Source: Burkholderiales bacterium (lineage in GTDB: Bacteria > Pseudomonadota > Gammaproteobacteria > Burkholderiales > Burkholderiaceae_C). From it: a stretch of DNA of 64,000 nt. Both the position numbers and the translations under genes were made by a program. Of this stretch, positions 60,702 through 64,000 are shown piece by piece. The notes below the pieces were generated by a model. The model was given only the letters and a program-made list of their open reading frames with translations. It searched no databases and had not been told where the DNA came from. The stretch is taken from assembly GCA_016191525.1 (NCBI GenBank), contig JACPOK010000019.1, positions 124,001 to 188,000 of the forward strand. The letters are read 5' to 3'. Numbering within the stretch: the stretch's first letter is position 1; each line of letters starts with the position of its first letter.

Positions 60702-61568
60702 ATGTTCAGCCGCCTGGGCATCCTGTTCATGCGCTTCATCGCGCTGCTGCCGCTGCCGCTGGTGCGTGCCATGGGCTGGGTGCTGGGCTGGGTGCTGTAT
60801 GTGCTGGTGGTTCCGCGCCGGCGCGTGGTCAATGTGAACCTGGCGCTGTGCTTTCCGCAATGGACGACGTCGCAAAGGGCGGCGCTGGTGCCAAAACTTT
60901 TTATCCGCATCGCGCAGTCGTGGCTGGATCGCGGCTGGCTGTGGCATGCCTCGCCCGGGGTGGTGCGGCAGCGCATCCAGGTGGTGGGCGCGCTGGACGA
61001 ATTCGCGGGGGATGACCCCATCGTGATGTTCGCGCCGCACTTTGTCGGCATGGACGCGGGCTGGACGGCACTCACACAGCAGGTGCCGCGCCGCTTTACG
61101 GGCATCTACACCGACCAGTCCAACAAGATTCTTGATGCGTGGATTCTTGAGGGGCGCAACCGCTTCAGCGCGGGCCGCCCGTTTGGCCGCGCCGACGGTG
61201 TGCGCGAAATCGTCTCGGCGCTGCGCCGGGGCGAGCCCATGTACCTGCTGCCCGACATGAATTTTGGCGTGGAAGATTCGGTGTTCGTGCCGTTCTACGG
61301 CGTGCAGGCCGCCACGATGCCTTCACTCTCGCGCTTTGCCAGGCTGGGCCGCGCCAAGGTGGTGCCGGTGGTCACGCGCATGACGCCGGGCGGCTATGAA
61401 GTGCGGGTGCTGCCGGCGTGGGCTGACTTTCCTACCGATGACGCGGTGGCCGACACGGCGCTGATGAACCGGCGGCTGCAGGAATACATCGACGCCATGC
61501 CCGAGCAGTACTACTGGGTGCACAAGCGCTTCAAGAGCCGGCCCGAGGGCGAGCCCGGGGTTTATTAA
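60702..61568 (+). CDS. LpxL/LpxM-like lipid A acyltransferase (second copy)
   Basis: 288 residues. ALLPLPLVRAMGWVLGWVLYVLVVPRRRVVNVNLALCFP is the LpxL-type start. APHFVGMDAGWTAL supplies the HxxxxD catalytic motif, YTDQSNKILDAWILEGRNRF and LLPDMNFGVEDSVFVPFYG follow. It is closer to canonical LpxL/HtrB than the preceding gene. The pair probably adds the two secondary acyl chains of lipid A; which does which is not clear. Confidence 0.92.
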   Translation: MFSRLGILFMRFIALLPLPLVRAMGWVLGWVLYVLVVPRRRVVNVNLALCFPQWTTSQRAALVPKLFIRIAQSWLDRGWLWHASPGVVRQRIQVVGALDEFAGDDPIVMFAPHFVGMDAGWTALTQQVPRRFTGIYTDQSNKILDAWILEGRNRFSAGRPFGRADGVREIVSALRRGEPMYLLPDMNFGVEDSVFVPFYGVQAATMPSLSRFARLGRAKVVPVVTRMTPGGYEVRVLPAWADFPTDDAVADTALMNRRLQEYIDAMPEQYYWVHKRFKSRPEGEPGVY

Positions 61569-61572
61569 TGTC

Positions 61573-61593
61573 ATGCCGGACTTGATCCGGCAT
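61573..61593. repeat. REP-like hairpin, copy 3
   Basis: ATGCCGGA-CTTGA-TCCGGCAT, an 8-bp perfect stem, opposite in orientation to the copies near 58.4 kb. It lies in the short convergent gap between an lpxL-like gene and the epoxide-hydrolase-like gene and could also work as a terminator for both. Confidence 0.8.
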
Positions 61594-61599
61594 CCACGG

Positions 61600-62520
61600 C
61601 TACTGCGCGAAAAAGTTGCCCAGCCGCTGCGCCACGAACTGCGGGCGCTCGTGCACGATCCAGTGGCTGGCGCCTTCCACCTTCTCCAGCGTGAGCTTCG
61701 GGATGTAGTCTTCCAGCCCGTCGATCAGCTCCGGCGGCAGGGCCACGTCGTCCATGGCCCACAGCACAAATGTGGGCACGCTGATCGTCAGCATCTCGCG
61801 CGCCAGCGTCACGCCGGCGGCGGCCGGGTCTTCGGGCCGGGGCGGGCGCAGGGGGGATGCGCGGTAGTAGTTGCAGCCACCCTTCAGGCCCGTGCCGGGC
61901 GCACCGCCGGGCACGGTGCCGTTCCACACCTCGCGGTACTGGTCCTTCACGGCGTCGGTCAGCCAGGCGGTGTTGCTGCTGCCGTTGCTGAAAAACGGCC
62001 ACATGCGGGCGTAGTCGTTGGCGGCCAGCAGTTCCTCCGCATCCGGGCGGATCAAAAAGTTCATGTAGGCGCTGGCGGCCTGCTGCCGGGGGTTGGAAAC
62101 CAGCTCGCGCTGGAAGGTGCCCGGGTGCGGTGAGTTGATGATGGCCAGCTTCTTGATCAGCTGCGGCAGCTGGTTGGCCAGGCCCCAGGCCAGCGCGCCG
62201 CCCCAGTCGTGCGCCACCAGGCAGGCGGCGGGCGCGCCCTCGATCTCTATCAACGCGGCGATGTCCTTCACCAGGTGCCTGGGCCGGTAGTCGCTCACCT
62301 CGGCGGGCGTGCTTGATTTTTCAAAGCCTCGCAGGTTGGGCGCCACGCAGCGGTAGCCGCCGTTTTCGGCTTTGGAAAAGTGCGCCAGCAGCTCGTCCCA
62401 GACAAAGGCCGCTTCGGGGAAGCCGTGCAAGAACACCAGCAGGGGCCGGCCCCTGCTGCCGGCGGCGCGGCAGCTCAGCGTGATTCCGTGGGGCAGGGCT
62501 TGCTGGTAGGTGTCGATCAT
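61600..62520 (-). CDS. Alpha/beta hydrolase, epoxide hydrolase-like
   Basis: 306 residues from MIDTYQQALPHG. VFLHGFPEAAFVWDE is the HGxP oxyanion motif. The nucleophile elbow LVAHDWGGALAW has aspartate, as in epoxide hydrolases and fluoroacetate or haloalkane dehalogenases. EGASHWIVHERP carries the catalytic histidine. The start overlaps the engB stop by 4 bp. The substrate is unknown. Confidence 0.9.
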   Translation of the reverse strand: MIDTYQQALPHGITLSCRAAGSRGRPLLVFLHGFPEAAFVWDELLAHFSKAENGGYRCVAPNLRGFEKSSTPAEVSDYRPRHLVKDIAALIEIEGAPAACLVAHDWGGALAWGLANQLPQLIKKLAIINSPHPGTFQRELVSNPRQQAASAYMNFLIRPDAEELLAANDYARMWPFFSNGSSNTAWLTDAVKDQYREVWNGTVPGGAPGTGLKGGCNYYRASPLRPPRPEDPAAAGVTLAREMLTISVPTFVLWAMDDVALPPELIDGLEDYIPKLTLEKVEGASHWIVHERPQFVAQRLGNFFAQ

Positions 62521-63200
62521 GGGGCGGGTGTTGGGGTGGGTGTGTCCGGGTGCATCCACTGCCACAGCAGCAGGGCGGTTTCTTCAACGCCCTGCTTTTT
62601 CAGGGCAGAAAAGAGTTTCACCTCGCCGCCGCCGGCCTGCAGTCGCGCAATGGACAGCGCCTTTTGCTGCTCGCTGCGATTGAGTTTGTCGGCCTTGGTC
62701 AGGAGCAGCAGGAATTTCAGGCCCTCTTCCACCCGGGGGCGTATCACTTCCAGCAATATTTCGTCCAGCTCGGTCATGCCGTGGCGCGGGTCGCACAGCA
62801 GCACGATGGCGCGCAGGTTGTCGCGGCTGACCAGGTAATTGGCCATCACCTGCTGCCAGCGGATCTTGTCCTGCTTGGGCACGGCCGCGTAGCCATAGCC
62901 GGGCAGGTCGGCCAGCACCGCGTCGGTGATGCCCTGCTTGCCCAGGGTGAACAGGTTGATGCTCTGGGTGCGGCCGGGCGTCTTGGAGGCGAAAGCCAGC
63001 CGTTTTTGCTGCGTCAGGGTGTTGATGCAGGTCGATTTGCCCGCGTTGGAGCGGCCCACAAAGGCGATTTCGGGCGATTCGTGGGTGGGCAAAAACTCCA
63101 GCCGGGGGGCCGTGGTGAGGAATTTGGCGGTGTGAAGCCAGCCCATCGCCACGACGGCGGGGTTCTTGGCTTCAGCGGGGGGGCCCGGGGGCAGGGTCAT
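62517..63200 (-). CDS. engB: Ribosome biogenesis GTPase EngB (YihA/YsxC)
   Basis: 227 residues from MTLPPGPPAEAK; a start 13 codons upstream (MPHPGF) is possible. G1 is GRSNAGKST, G2 lies around KTPGRTQSINLF, G3 is DLPGYGYA and G4 is LTKADKL. It is an essential GTPase in 50S subunit assembly. It is divergent from the cytochrome c gene with about 80 bp between. Confidence 0.95.
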   Translation of the reverse strand: MTLPPGPPAEAKNPAVVAMGWLHTAKFLTTAPRLEFLPTHESPEIAFVGRSNAGKSTCINTLTQQKRLAFASKTPGRTQSINLFTLGKQGITDAVLADLPGYGYAAVPKQDKIRWQQVMANYLVSRDNLRAIVLLCDPRHGMTELDEILLEVIRPRVEEGLKFLLLLTKADKLNRSEQQKALSIARLQAGGGEVKLFSALKKQGVEETALLLWQWMHPDTPTPTPAP

Positions 63201-63280
63201 TGGGAGCTTTGGAGTTGCGGGGAAACCCGGGTGGGGCATTGTAGAATCATGAGGTTTTGCGCCAATAAACCGAATCCGAT

Positions 63281-63958
63281 ATGAAGTTGCTCGCCTCCCT
63301 GTTGATGGCTGCCTCGCTGGCAGCTTCTGTCCTCTCCGCCTCCGCCGCAGAGGAAAAGCCCGCTGCCGGCCATGGCGCGGCACCCGCAGCCGCGGCCGCC
63401 CCGGCGCCCGCCGCGGCCAAGCCGGACCTCACCGCCGGTGAAGCCAAGTTCACCGCCATGTGCGTTTCCTGCCACGGCGCGGGGGGCAATTCCGGTACGC
63501 CCGCCAACCCCAAACTGGCCCAGCAGCACACCGACTACATCTACAAGCAGCTGCAGGAATTCAAGGCCGGCAAGCGCCCGAACCCGATCATGATGCCGAT
63601 GGCGGCCCAGCTGAGCGACGCCGACATGAAGAACATCGCAGCCTACGTCGGCAGCCAGAAGGCCAAGGCCGGCTTCGCCAAGGACAAGGAACTGGTTGCC
63701 ACGGGCGAGCGCATCTACCGCGGCGGCATCGCCGACCGCCAGATCGCCGCCTGCGCCGGCTGCCACAGCCCCAACGGCGCCGGCATTCCGGCCCAGTACC
63801 CCCGCCTGTCGGGCCAGCACGCCGACTACACGGCCGCCCAGCTCACCGGCTTCCGTGACGGCGCCCGCAAGAACAGCCCGCAGATGGCGCAGATCGCCGC
63901 CAAGCTGAATGACCGCGAAATCCGTGCGGTGGCCGACTACATCGCCGGCCTGCGCTGA
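63281..63958 (+). CDS. Dihaem cytochrome c (c4-like)
   Basis: 225 residues. The signal peptide (MKLLASLLMAASLAASVLSASA) is followed by an Ala/Pro-rich linker of about 35 residues, then two class I cytochrome domains, each with a CxxCH haem site: CVSCHGAGG near residue 64 and CAGCHSPNG near residue 160. Distal methionines are suggested by NPIMMPMAAQLSD and NSPQMAQIAAKLND. It is a periplasmic electron carrier of the c4 type. An engB-cytochrome c4 divergent arrangement is common in betaproteobacteria. The remaining 42 bp of the window carry no visible feature. Confidence 0.93.
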   Translation: MKLLASLLMAASLAASVLSASAAEEKPAAGHGAAPAAAAAPAPAAAKPDLTAGEAKFTAMCVSCHGAGGNSGTPANPKLAQQHTDYIYKQLQEFKAGKRPNPIMMPMAAQLSDADMKNIAAYVGSQKAKAGFAKDKELVATGERIYRGGIADRQIAACAGCHSPNGAGIPAQYPRLSGQHADYTAAQLTGFRDGARKNSPQMAQIAAKLNDREIRAVADYIAGLR

Positions 63959-64000
63959 AGGCGCGCGGCCGTTTGAACTAACCGCCGAAAAACCAACCTA

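Overview
The window is high-GC, densely packed chromosomal DNA from a betaproteobacterium, most likely Comamonadaceae (Polaromonas, Variovorax, Rhodoferax or Acidovorax-like). That rests on gene content and protein flavour (DUF2917 beside a LysR gene, glmU-lrp-glmS order, a LigD/topoisomerase IB/PA2169 stress cluster, DUF4136, TtcA, FolB, Slt). The genus is inference. I recognised no rRNA, tRNA, IS element, prophage or CRISPR array.

Region by region. 0-5.6 kb: the 3' end of ruvB, a fatty-acid-hydroxylase/lysoplasmalogenase-like fusion, a fold-type III PLP enzyme, a histidine phosphatase, a DUF4136 lipoprotein and ttcA. 5.8-17.8 kb: a closely spaced chemosensory operon. Its order is MCP with a C-terminal Cache-like domain, cyclase-homology/Ser-Thr kinase fusion, second Ser-Thr kinase, two-domain response regulator, CheY-like protein, CheA, CheW, MCP ending in a CheR/CheB-docking-type pentapeptide, CheR, CheD, CheB. 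Hanks-type kinases and a degenerate cyclase domain thus sit inside a complete Che pathway. 17.8-28.4 kb: housekeeping genes (folB, SDR, midA-like methyltransferase, ROK kinase, cca, a dapA-like gene, GST, YdeI-like, slt, 5-FCL, LysR). 28.5-36.5 kb: DUF2917, serralysin-like protease, TfoX-like, TetR, gluconokinase, an unusual MBL protein, small genes, glmU and an Lrp-family regulator. 36.6-49.1 kb: glmS, a secreted DUF11 protein, nnrD, a phosphatase, ligD, topoisomerase IB, a PA2169-type protein and two unknown genes.

49.1-58.6 kb is an accessory block. Its left part (49.1-54.4 kb) holds small minus-strand enzyme genes, including an intact 78-residue dfrB (R67-type, trimethoprim-insensitive dihydrofolate reductase). 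Its right part (54.4-58.1 kb) is an integron gene-cassette array without an integrase in view: six complete attC sites, one truncated attC, and six small minus-strand cassette genes of mostly unknown function, one an HExxH metalloprotease. 58.6-64 kb returns to core genes: metK, two LpxL-like acyltransferases, an epoxide-hydrolase-like enzyme, engB and a dihaem cytochrome c.

A 63-bp repeat occurs at least six times. Two copies lie inside genes (the desaturase fusion and the SDR) and are read in the same frame, so two unrelated proteins share a related 21-residue segment. The four others lie between genes within or at the ends of the accessory block, and the outermost two bracket it as direct repeats. 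All six copies are 63 bp and free of stop codons in that frame.
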